NCBI RefSeq assembly: GCF_025698545.1
Contig: NC_068576.1
Coordinates: 54,720,094 to 54,784,093 of the forward strand
Reading direction: 5' to 3'
From: Gossypium raimondii
Lineage: Eukaryota; Streptophyta; Magnoliopsida; Malvales; Malvaceae
DNA length: 64,000 bases
Under the pieces are notes generated by a model. The model made no database searches and was not told the DNA's origin. It saw only the letters and a list, made by a program, of their open reading frames with translations. Shown one piece after another: positions 23,571 through 40,411 of the stretch. How positions within the stretch are numbered: the stretch's first letter is position 1; every line of letters begins with the position of its first letter. Made by a program: the position numbers and the translations under genes.

Positions 23571-26500
23571 ATGAAAGGCCGGACGCAGCGGGCCGATACC
23601 CATGATGACTGGGGAGACGGTTCATGGACCGTGGACTGCATCTGCGGTGTCAATTTTGACGACGGTGAAGAGATGGTGAAGTGCGATGAGTGCGGCGTCT
23701 GGGTGCATACGCGCTGCTCCCGTTACACCAAGGGAGAAGAGTTGTTTGCCTGTGACAAGTGCAAGAACAAAAGCAACCGTAACGACAGCGAGGAAACGGA
23801 AGTGGCTCAGTTGTTGGTTGAACTGCCAACGAAAACAGTTAGGATAGAGAGTAGTTCTACCCGACGGCCCTTTAGGCTTTGGACTGATATCCCCATGGAA
23901 GAGCGTGTTCATGTTCAAGGGGTTCCAGGGGGGGAACCTGGTTTGTTTAGTGGGCTGTCTGGGGTTTTTACGCCTCAACTATGGAAGTGTACTGGGTATG
24001 TGCCTAAGAAGTTTAATTTCCAGTATAGGGAATTCCCTTGTTGGGATGAGAACAAAGATGATGATAACAAAAATGGTAAGCAGAATGAGTTTGAGAGTGG
24101 GAATCCTGCTGATAATGGTGCCGGAGTTCTGTTTTCTTTGTCTAAAGAGAGGGTGTTTAATGCTCCTATGCATCCAAAGAAGGATGTTTTAAATGAAGGG
24201 AAGAAGAGTGAGAGTGAAGATTTTGAGGGAAAGCATTGGCAGAATGGAGTAAGGAAAGATAGGGGTGTACTTCAGCCTGTTACGGCACCCTCCAGTAAGC
24301 AGAAAAAAGATGAGCCTGGGGTGTTCAAAGATAGGAGTACAAGAAAGAAGTCTAGAAGTTCTGCTGAGAAAGAGGCTTACGAGAAGAAGAGATCTGTACA
24401 GCCCCATAAAACAGGTTATTTAACTTTGCAATTGATTTAATGCTTTATAAATATGTGCAAATGGAGAGATTCAGTTATTATAATTATTATTATATCATGA
24501 GAAATTTAGTTATTTCTTCAATAACTCTTGTTTCATACCATTGGAATGAACGGTAATGGTGAGCCTCATCTTTACCAGAGTTGGCATATGCATGTTGACT
24601 CCAGATTCTTTCTGTTTTTGTTTGCATTCTTATTACTAGTGTTTAGACCCAGCTGTGATGCAAAACAATTGGAATTTTATGAAGACAGAGTTCCAAAGTC
24701 TTTCGCGACTGGTGTCCAGAGTGGAAAGAACAAAAATTTGAAGGACAGTGTGCATCAAGAACCAACTTCAGATGGTAATCTTGCATCGAACCATGCGGTT
24801 GAAAGACCCAAGAACAACTCAAGTGGAAAAGAGCATGCTTCAGAGGTCTCCACTTCTAGCATGTCTGGACATGATTCGATTAGAATTGATGGGAAGGAGG
24901 AGAAGGCTGATGATCAACTTCCTGCAGCTATTACAAGCACTCCAAAAACAGAAGATCTCGCTCAATTGCCATTAGTGAACAAATATACTGGGATAACTCC
25001 TATTAAAGAAGAGGTATCTTTGTTATGCTTTTCATTCATTGGTATCATGGACTGGATTTTGTTTCTTTTGTTATTTTGTCTAATATAATTGCCGATGGGC
25101 GCTTTTTAAAAAAATATATATATAGTGGAAGAAGTGCTATTAGTTGGTGTCGCTAGGACTGTCACAGCTCCACCATCTTTAATTTTCTAGAAGCAAGTGT
25201 CAGGTGATGTGAAATCAAAAGCAAGTCTCTGATGATGTTGTTAGGACCTTAAAAACTAGCATGTGCAGTTTGCATGCAATCCTCCATCTGCCTTTGTGTA
25301 GTAAAATATTAGAGGGCTATTTGACAAGTATTTCTGATATGCTTTTGGTTTCACTTGGCATTTTATATAACCTTCCATATTCTTGCAACAGGGTGGTGGT
25401 GTGGCAATTGACAAAGTAGATGGTGTTGTAGTAGAAGGTTCTACAAGAAGTCCTCAGGACCATCAGGTTGATGCTTTGGCTAGTACTGCCCTGAAAGTTC
25501 AGGGAAATAATATTCTTAAAGATTCTAATAGCGGCATCTCTTGCAGCTTTGATAAATCTGATATTGAGGTGAAAAGAGAAATGAATGATGATGATTCTAA
25601 TGTTGTCTTAATTAATCAACGTTCTAATCCTGATGATACTAAAGACACAGAAATATCTTTTCATCAGACATCAGAAACCCCCCAAATGAATGATTTGGTT
25701 GGAGGATTTTCACATTCGTCTGACAGTAAGGCAAGAATCAATGAATCAGAAATTGTTGCTGATTGTCATTCTGATAAAGCAAATGAGTTGTCTGGCCATT
25801 GTTCGTTGCTAAAATGCGATTTGGAGGGTTCAGAAGTTTCTGAGACTCTGAAGAAAATTTCTCCAGAATCCAATCGTATTCCTAGATCTTCTGAAGAGTC
25901 TAAACCAAGTATAAATGTTCTGACCCCTGAAGAACAGTCTAACCAGCGTAAAATGACAGCATGCGTTGGAAAGTCATCTTCCACCTCATCAGCTTCCATA
26001 TTTGCTGTATCATCTGTTCCTGATAGCTCTAAACCTACAGATTCTCAGAATAACTCAAAGCAACAAGTAATGCCTGACAACAATGTGAGCAGTAAGAAAG
26101 GTTACGCTACAAATGATGTGCCTAGGGATGGAGACAGACATGACTTATCACGTAAGGCAGTAAAAGAGCGACCAAAATCCTCTTATAGTTCTACGTCAAA
26201 AGTCCCACACCAAAGCAGGATTTCACATGCTTCCATTTCAAAAAGAAACATATCTGAGTCAAAAGATTCTGTGCCTTCCTCATCTTTAAAGGCATCTTTG
26301 ATGCAGAATAGTTCAGTTACGTCAGTCTCTGGTGAGTCTGCCGGCTCACTGCAAAGTCAGTCTGCTTCTTTCATTCATCAAAACAAGACATCGGCTTCAG
26401 GTTTCCCACAGAAAGGTGAAAAGTCCAGTCAGTCAAGTTCCCAGCCAGCGTCTAAGTCTGCACATGCATCATCAGTACATCCCTTTGCAACATCAAATTC

Positions 26501-28703
26501 CACTACTCTAAGTGATGAAGAGGTGTGAGATCAAGTTCCATCTTCTAATAAGATTTATACCTTCTCTTTCTAATTTTTTATGAAAATTTCAGGAGTTTCC
26601 TTTGACAAGATTTTCTCCCTCTTCAATTTCAGCTTGCTTTGCTTTTGCATCAAGAACTTAATAGTTCTCCAAGAGTACCTCGTGTTCCACGTGTGCGGCA
26701 GGCTGGGAGCTTTCCTCAGCTGGCATCTGCAACTGCCACAAGCATGCTAATGAAACGCACATCTAGCTCGGGAGGAAAGGATCACAGTATGGTAATATGT
26801 CTACTTCATTATCTTACATTACTATTCCAACTTGTAATTCTTGTTTTAAGTGTTAGTTGCTTTGGTAAAAGAGGTTTAGGAGAAGATTCTGCTTTGATGA
26901 ATGGTTCTTAATTGATACATTTGTAGGTCCCTAGAAGAAAAAACAAGGATGCATCTAAAGATGGGTCCCGTGGATCTCGTGAGCTTGATCATGATGCTAA
27001 AAGAACTGATAAAGTGCTATCTTCACATGATCAGAGACAAGATCTTGGTTCTACCATGGATGCTTCTGCTAAAAGGAATGACAAGAATGTACATGCCACA
27101 CCCTCCACAGCCACAAACAGTGGCCCTTCTTCTTCAACTGAAGCTAATGAGCAAAATTTGTCATATGTACGTAGTTCACCTAGAAATTTATCTGATGATG
27201 ACACAGGCACAGCTCGTGGTTCTGTACCTCGTACTTTACCTGGTAACCGCCTCTCCAAGCAAGTCTGGTTTACAAAGTTTTCTTGAATTGGGGGACCAAT
27301 CTCATGTTTATTTGCATAGCATGTAATTAACCATTTATAATATTCTTCATATTTCAGGCTTGATAAATGACATTATGAGCAAAGGCAGGCGAATGACTTA
27401 TGAAGAGCTTTGTAATGCAGTCCTGCCGGTATGTTGCTTCTCTCGTGCTGAGTGCCTACTGTCTGCTTTATGCCATCTTTCACTTCTGCTAGTTCTTGGA
27501 GGAAAAATATTGCTTCTCATTCATTTCTTTTCTGCTTTTATTCCAGCATTGGCCTAACTTGAGGAAACATAATGGAGAACGATATGCGTATTCTACTCAT
27601 TCTCAAGCTGTTCTTGATTGCCTAAGAAATCGACAAGAATGGGCTCAGTTAGTTGATCGTGGCCCCAAGGTATGCACATAGGTTGTGGCTGAGCATCTTT
27701 TATTATTTTGTTTGTGCATTGTTTTCTGCTGAGAGAATAAAGGGTGCAATTTTGAGTTAGAAAATCCTTATGGGACCCAAAACCATAAAATCAGTCTGGT
27801 GTGGACTTTTCTCTGTGGTTAATAATCATAACTTGCTGCATGTCTTGCAATTTTGTCCTTGTGGATTGTCTTTGCTTTCTCCTTTTGGTTTAGCCAATGA
27901 AAACTGAGATGTTCTGAACAAAATGGAAAGAAAATATATGCCAACGCTGCCTTTTGGAAAGTTTGAACTATCAATGTGAAATCTAAAGTTTATTCATCTA
28001 TTGGCATGACAATGGCATGGCTGTGAAGGGAGATGGGTTTTTGCTTCAACTCTTGTGATTATGAGGTTTGGTGTTCTGGTCTTTTATGCCAGCATTGTTA
28101 AGCACTTTCAGTGATAATATGGAAGCCAAAAGTTGTGTAAAAATTAAACAAAAACTAATAGAAAGAAAAGGGAGCAAAGACAAGGGGGAAGAATCATGGG
28201 GGCTTGTTTTTGTTTCAGATTTTCTATCCTGTACATACTAGAAATGGCGTGCGTTTGTTTTTGTTGTTCCTTCCATATACATAATTTTCACTGTTCTTGT
28301 AAGTTTTAAAGAATATTCTTATGGTTGGTTTTTTATTGAAGATCTAAATGACATTATTGTGTACCAGACTAATTCAAGTAAGAAAAGGCGCAAGGCAGAT
28401 GCTGAAGATTCAGACGATAATGAATTCGGCAAGGGAAGAAGTACGAAAGAGGTAGAAAGCAAAAGCCTCGAGTCACAGAAAGAAGAGTTCCCCAAAGGCA
28501 AAAGGAAAGCGAGGAAGCGCAGGCGACTGGCTTTGCAAGGAAGAGGAATAAAAGATGTCCGCAGGAGAAGGAAAGTAGATTTCAGTGATGATGATGCCGG
28601 ACCCTTCTCTAACTCAAGTGAGGAGAGCATGTTCAGTGACGATGAGATCCAAGGAAGCGGAGCTTGCCCAGTGGGAAGTGACGCCTCAGCAAGCTCTGAT
28701 TAG
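23571..28703 (+). CDS. PHD-finger nuclear protein, 1117 residues
   Basis: Probable chromatin reader. Exons are 23571-24414, 24640-25013, 25392-26522, 26633-26791, 26927-27242, 27358-27428, 27547-27669 and 28368-28703, in frame throughout. A C4HC3 PHD finger occupies residues 23-64 (C23, C25, C38, C41, H46, C49, C61, C64), including the core KCDECGVWVHTRC, with an aromatic W44 as in histone-tail readers. It is followed by a conserved block at about 95-155 ending ELWKCTGYVPKKF-like (here QLWKCTGYVPKKFNFQYREF). A long Ser-rich disordered middle follows. Near the C-terminus is a compact helical block, LINDIMSKGRRMTYEELCNA...HWPNLRKHNGERYAY, that could be a winged-helix-like fold. The tail is basic and acidic by turns (KKRRK, RKRRR, then DSDD-type runs), fitting nuclear localisation. 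I recall Arabidopsis relatives annotated only as RING/FYVE/PHD proteins (AT3G20280 and AT1G50620 group). The exact role is unknown. The start of exon 2 is the least certain junction. Confidence 0.88.
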
Positions 28704-30077
28704 ATAGGGTCCATGTAACTTAAAAGCCTATAGAGTCATGGTTTTCAACTGATTTTCCAAGATGAAGAAATGGACTCTTCGGCATTAAACATTTGGATAG
28801 TGCTCTTCTGTTTCTCATCTCCTATCTGCAGATCACGAAATGATTCTCGTATTGTATTTGTATCCAGTGACCATCTTTTGTGCAGCAATGGGTTCATGCC
28901 AGATCAACAGTTCACTATTCGCCTTCTTCCATAGTCAGATGCTTGGTCTGCTCACCTGTAGTTCCTGCCGGTTTGTCTATGGGTGTGATTGATATGTAGT
29001 CCTAGTCCTAGTTCTGTACATGGATATTTTTGGTAGTATTATGTTAGAGGCTGCCACAAGTTTTAGCACAAGTTCCAACAGCATTGGCTCCTTTTAATTA
29101 TTATTTCCTTTATAACAAGTATAACTTGCCGTCAGATTTGATCATTCCTTCTTTAATATAATGAACAAAACACCAAATATTTCTAAATCATTTGTGATTT
29201 AATAATCTTTGGTCTTACTTTTGGAGTTGAACAAATTTTTTATTCTTTGTACACTGCAATTTTGAAACATTATTCGATCGGTTAATAAGAGTATATATCC
29301 CGAGATGTGGGAGATGAATTTATATTTATAAAAGCAAATAATAATAACTCAAAAAGAGAGAAATCGAAGTCTTATGTTAATTTTCTTTTCGGCCAATCAA
29401 GTTTTATGCTAATTTAGATATATTCTTTTTATTATATTGAAAAATAGAAAAAAGGAAAAGAATGGTCATTTTCTATAATTAGCAAGTGGAGTATTTGGGG
29501 ATTTTCTTACCTTTCTCTTTACTTTGTTAAAACAAGAAGTTAAAGTATATGATTTGGGTTAAATATAATAATCTAATCTTCACAGGTGAAAGGAAAACAA
29601 AAACAAGAGAGAAGCAAAAGAAATAAAAAGAAATATAAAATAGAGTTTTTCAATCTATTATGATTTGGGTAATATCCCGTTTTATTGTTGAAGCCTATAA
29701 AAAGGTGAGTGACTCAGGAAAAGACAAGATCGTTGAAAAGACGGTAAGTTTAAGTTGGCTGCCTTTTGTCCAATTAACTCCATTTCTCCTCCCCCAATAA
29801 TCCCTCTCTCATTTCCCGATCTGCTTTAGCTTTAGGGTTCTCCACAATATTCAATTTTCCCTTCTTTTTTTAAAGAAAGAAAGATATACTTTGTTTTCTA
29901 ATTTTCTTACATTTATTCGTCGACGAACGAGCGATTTATCTGTGCTTTGATTCTGATCTCTCTAGGTGATACAAATCTGCTTGATTTTTGGATTGGAGAT
30001 TTAATTGTTGTAATTTTCTTTTTGGTTTAAAATGAATTTGTGATTTGGTTGATGTTTAGGGTGGTAATTCATCGATC
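28704..30077. other. 3' end of PHD gene and promoter/leader of the UBP gene
   Basis: The first 450 or so bases are likely the 3' UTR of the PHD gene. From about 29170 the DNA is AT-rich. A TATA box (29696-29703) marks the UBP promoter. A leader intron is likely, with a donor at 29965 (CTAG|GTGATA) and an acceptor at 30059 (GATGTTTAG), just before the ATG at 30078. Confidence 0.5.
29696..29703 (+). promoter_or_regulatory. Putative TATA box of the UBP gene
   Basis: TATAAAAA in the context CCTATAAAAAGG lies about 380 bases before the ATG. With the likely leader intron at 29965-30059 removed, this leaves a leader of about 250 bases. This is a good consensus match, but transcription data are needed to place the start. 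Confidence 0.5.
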
Positions 30078-35788
<5,711 letters not shown>

Positions 35789-36867
35789 AGACCCCGATGA
35801 GTGCAATCTCCAATACTATTGCCTTATCGAGCTGCCTCCAATCAAGGATAGACAGCCGGCCTCACCTGCAACAACCACTGTTATACTACGATGATTTTTA
35901 CTTGTCTGAGCAGAAGCTGAGCGAACCCTCAATGTTATAAAAGATACGATAGGTGAGCCTAACTCGGAAACAACTCACAACGAAGCAGCGGCGCAATTCA
36001 AAGGTAGGGGCAACTATTATTATTAGTTCTATTAAATTTTTTTAATTAAATTTTTTTGAAGGAAATTTTGGGCAGAGAGTACTAGGTCTGCTTGCTTATA
36101 TAGTTCTTAATTTGTACTATGAGCGAGTAAGAGTAGCCAATACCCGTCTATAAGTATTTATTTAATCTTTGAAGCCTTTAACGAAGCCATTTAATTATTA
36201 TTAATTTTTAGGGATGCCTATAAATCTTGAAAGATTGCCCTTTACAGTATTGCTCTTAGTGGCCCTCTTTTTCTTGTCAGTCTTGAGAATTTTGGACTTG
36301 TAGAAGAAGAAAATAAAAAGTAGAGTTATCTAGAATCTTATTCTTAATGAAACCACTCTCTACCAACTGATGATAAATTCATTACTTTTATTTTAATCAC
36401 TTTAATATTATTATTCTGATGTATGGAATCAAATTCTAAATACGTAAATAAGAAAACCCTGAATGACAGTACATCCTGTAAAACTATAACCAAAAGGAAG
36501 AATGAAACCATAATCTATACTAGTAATCAAAAACAGCCTGCAGTCCCTCTCTCTCAATCACCAAACCTAACATCCCTGCAAAAGACCAAAAGTAAAGTGA
36601 AGAAAAGATGCTACTTGAGTGCCAACTAAAACGGATCAAAAGCCAACCAAAATCATGTTGTCAAATACCCACCCACCCACCATCACCCAATTTTGATTTT
36701 TCGGGCCGACATTGAAGACAAAGTTTGATGATATTCCCTATAAACCACTGTTGGCGTACAATCAAAGAAAAAGAATTTTACCTTTCTCTAACAACCAAGT
36801 TGATGCCGTTCATTCCCCCTTTTCCCCTTAATATCTGATAAAAAGACCTTTCGAAAGCTTTGAATTA
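35789..36867. other. 3' flanks of two converging genes
   Basis: The UBP gene (plus) and the glucanase gene (minus) converge here. The first 300-500 bases are probably the UBP 3' UTR. The sequence from about 36420 to 36867, less AT-rich, may be the 3' UTR of the minus-strand glucanase. No gene is evident. Confidence 0.45.
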
Positions 36868-38358
36868 CTACACCAACGTTTTAATCAACAACAGTGACGC
36901 CATCATCAACGCATGTCCCACGAACTTACGTCTTCCCTGTTATCAATCAAACCACAAATTCAAGAAAAAAACCCAGTAAATCTCATCATGCCACTGTTTG
37001 TCATTGTCAATAGGCAAAAAGAATCCAATGAATCTCGTAAATCTTAATTATATAAAACAGAAAGAAAAAAAAAACCCACAATTAAAAGCGGGGATTTTTA
37101 ACAGTAAAAACGTGAAAAAGCTCTTACCGTCGCTGAAGAAATAGACAAATAACCAGTTGATGAACTCGTCGGAGAAAACGGCATCGTCACCCCATTCCCG
37201 ATACTTCCACTGCCGGTATTGTTATTAGTAACACCAAGAGCATAGGCCGGTGTTCCATCAGGCTTAAATAACCCATAATTCCTCTCTGAAGTTGGACCTG
37301 GTTTCATATTCTCATTAAACAAAGCAAAAACATATATATTAAGATCCGAATCCGGTCTCAATGGAGTCCCTGCGTTTTGAGACATCAATTTAATCAAATT
37401 CCCATTGTATTTCTTTGCATTATCGGGTGTAGCCCCAGCTTCGTCTTCATCTCCCTTTGTTGGCCACCCTGTTTCTGATATATGAACTGGGAGTTTCTTG
37501 TAACCCAACGAAGCTAAAGCTGAGTAAACGGCATCGATTTGAGCGTATAACATGTTGTCGTAGTGTAAATTCGTTGTTGGATCGATTATCCCTTGGTTTG
37601 GTTGAAACAGAACAAAATCCAACGAAACTTGCTTCGGGTTTCCTTTATAAGCAAAGAACGGATACGCATTGATCAAAAAAGGTGACCCTGTTTTTTGATG
37701 AAAGCTCAATGTTTGGCTCAAAATATCGACTAAATCCTCACGGAAAGCTCCGGCTGACGGCGGAAAAGAGGTTTGTAGTATGCCTAAAGAATGCGCTGTG
37801 GTTACTGTCACCTGTTTGTCGAGCCCGAGGTTTACAAGTGCCGTATGAACGCTTTGCATGGCCGGGACGAGGTTATCGGAAAGATTAGTGTCGTTGAAAG
37901 TGAGAACCTCGTTTCCGACAAAGATACAGGTGATTTTCGTGTCCGGTAAATGGGCTTGCACGTTTTGTTTAACCCAATCTTGAGCATTGTTCGGGTCTCT
38001 CATCTTCTCCAAGTCCCCGTTGCCTAATCCGATCATGAATTCAACGCCGGAGTTGGCGAATGCGCCGAGCACTCTCGGATCTGCATCGTAAAGTTTAACT
38101 TTGGTGACCCCAATAGATTTCACGAGCGGCACTACGTTTTCAGGGGAAGGAAGATTGTCTGCTATTTGCCCGTAATTGATCCCAATCGAATTAACCATAA
38201 TTGGAAGCAAATAAACTGCAAATTCGAAAACCCAAAACGAGAAAAAAAATCAGCAAGATCCAAGTAGATAATAAAAAAAACCAACCAAAGAAAGTAAACC
38301 CACTACCTGAAATCGAAAGAATAATCGAAGCATAGCTAAAAATTCTCATCAACTCCAT
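36868..38358 (-). CDS. Glucan endo-1,3-beta-glucosidase (GH17), BG11/BG14-like, with possible GPI tail
   Basis: Hydrolyses beta-1,3-glucan (callose) in the wall, at plasmodesmata or in pollen and fibres. Preferred exons are 38358-38307, 38215-37128 and 36936-36868, giving 402 residues. The signal peptide is split by intron 1 (MELMRIFSYASIILSISVYL..), with mature protein from about I28 (IGINYGQIADNLPSP). The GH17 core shows the acid/base glutamate E120 in FVGNEVL and the nucleophile E265 in ISETGWPTKGDEDE, and ends near NYGLFKPDGTPAY. A short Ser/Thr linker follows. Exon 2 then ends at a strong donor (ACG|GTAAGAG), and the small last exon encodes GRRKFVGHALMMASLLLIKT plus LV and a stop. This hydrophobic tail fits a GPI signal. 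If that intron is retained, the protein ends instead with VRAFSRFYC and a stop at 37098. The GH17 call is certain, the last exon inferred. Confidence 0.9.
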
Positions 38359-39236
38359 GAAAACAGAGCAGAAACTAGTAAAGAGTGACGAGTGTGTAAG
38401 TAAAAGCTGTGAATTAGTCACCAAAAGCGTTTGAAGATTACAAGACAACGAAATAATAATAATAAAAAGTTTTTTTGAAGTGTTCTTTGCTTATAAGCTA
38501 TGAAATTAGAACGACAACTATAATGGAGCTGGTGGGAAAAAAAAAAGTTGATAAGGGCAATGATTGAATGAGAATTCTCGCACTGTTTTCTCAATAAGTG
38601 TTTTATGTCCACACGCCGTTGTTGAAACCAAACAAAAATAAAAACAAAGAACAGAACAGAACGGAAAAGGGGTATAAGATCTTTTCTGTTAAGCTATAGG
38701 TGGGCATATGATGGATGCTTACAAATAAATTTAATGGAGGTAGAGGCGGTGAATTATATTGTTCCACTATTTTGGTTTAGATTTTTTTTTTCACGAACCG
38801 AGATATATGTAAAGTCAGATATTTCTTTTCTCAAAAGATTTGATTGATTATTTATGAATGAACGATCATTGTTTTATTGAATTTTTGTTTCGTATGATAT
38901 CTTCTTTTTTTTTTTTTTTTTTGTAGCTTCAACATCACTTCTCCCTCAATTTCCACATGGGTCGGCCTTCTACTTTAAGGTTTAGGGTTTATCAAGAAAC
39001 TTCTTTTTCAAGTATAAATTATGGTTTTAAGTAGCTGGTTGAAAATCATTTTTTAAGTATTAAACAAAAACAAAAACATTGAATTATATTAATTTAAAAC
39101 AAATTAAATTCGTAATGATTAGTTTTAAAATAGTAAAAAATTTATTATTCGTTTTTGTATTATGGGTATGTTGTTAATTTAATTTTTATATTATAATTTT
39201 GTCAATTTAAACCGTCTCGACTCAAATGGTAGTGTT

Positions 39237-39813
39237 AGGTAAAATTCTACTATTAGTTATTATTCTCCAATTTAATCTTATACGTTACAAGTTCAGTCTT
39301 AATTCAAAATAGTTACTAAGACAACATGTATTTTTGTGAAAATAGCACTCTAAAATAACGTTATATATATAATATTTATGTTTTGTCACCAGTGGTGGAG
39401 AGCGTAGTGGAGACTAGGGGGTATGGTTCCCCTAAAATGATAAATTTTTAATTTAGGCTCTTTATAATTTATAAAATTTTAAATTAGTAATGATAAAGTT
39501 ACATTTTAACTTCTAAAATGATAAAAATTTGATTTAACCCTTTAAAAATTATAAAGATATAGGCTATTAAAATAGTGAAATTATATTTTACTATCATAAA
39601 ATAAACAATTTAATTCTTGCCCTCAAAAAATTATAATAACATGTATTAACTTAATAAATTTTCTTAGCAAAAAAAGAGTTTATAAATTTAATAACTACAA
39701 TCCGAATCAGGATTAAAATTCAAAAAATATAAAACTCAAAAACCAAAGTAAAATATAAGGTCTAAAGCCACAATTTTCGTGTAGAATAAGGACTAATAAC
39801 AAAATTTTGACCT
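39237..39813. mobile_element. Inverted-repeat element containing a second repeat
   Basis: The left end AGGTAAAATTCTACTATTAG pairs with the right end, in reverse complement AGGTCAAAATTTTGTTATTAG, and the match goes on with TTATTCTCC against CTTATTCTAC. Inside it, at about 39395-39620, lies a stretch that also occurs in the same orientation at about 50090-50300. This suggests a nested insertion. No coding sequence. Confidence 0.55.
39395..39620 (+). repeat. Dispersed repeat, copy 1 (second copy at about 50090-50300)
   Basis: It shares an ordered series of phrases with 50090-50300: CCCCTAAAATGA.AAATT, TTTAGGC.CT, AAATTTTAAATTAGTAA, AAA.TTACA.TTT, AAAATT.GATTTAA and TTTAAAAATTATAAA.ATATA. Both copies are in the same direction and equally decayed. 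Confidence 0.65.
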
Positions 39814-40411
39814 ATAAGAGATATATCTTTGCATAATATGTTACAAGTTGTTTTCAAGCTATTAAGTTATAAGTTTGAATCATTATTTATAAAATATTAA
39901 AAATTATAACTACATAATTATCTTAAATCATGTATGTATAGATGAATTCTAATTTAAATTTCGCTTGTATAATTATACCAAATTAAAATTTATTTATAAA
40001 TTTGATGTTTATTTGTGTAAACAATAATTTGGTAAAATACAAATCATTTTATGTAGGATCCAATCCAAATAAATACGATTAAAGGGCAATAAAAGTCTAA
40101 TGGCACCACAAACAAACTAACTTTATTTGCTCTCAGACATAATAATTTATAAAAACATACATATTCAGTGAAAATGGCTTCACCATTTTAGTCTTTGTGA
40201 AACTTTCACTAACACCCTGTTAGCTACTTAATATTATTTCTCTCTTTATACAAAAATCTCCCAACTTTTCACCCTCAACCATACCATTGAGTGCTTTATA
40301 TCAGTCAATGCTAATGGCAGCCCCAAAACTTGACACAGCTACTGGTTTGCATTTGCTTGCTTTAAGAACAATTCCATATCGAAACATTTTATTTAGACTC
40401 CGAAGGGCAGT

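Larger units (their letters stand above)
38359..40411. other. Glucanase promoter and AT-rich repeat DNA
   Basis: The 5' UTR and promoter of the minus-strand glucanase occupy the left part. A run of about 21 T is at 38906-38922 or nearby. An inverted-repeat element lies at 39237-39813 (listed separately), with a dispersed repeat inside it. The last 100-150 bases before 40412 are the likely 3' UTR of the starch synthase gene. Confidence 0.45.

Noticed and set aside
37457-37888. Plus-strand frames inside the glucanase
   Set aside because: They are antisense to conserved GH17 coding sequence and lack any known domain.
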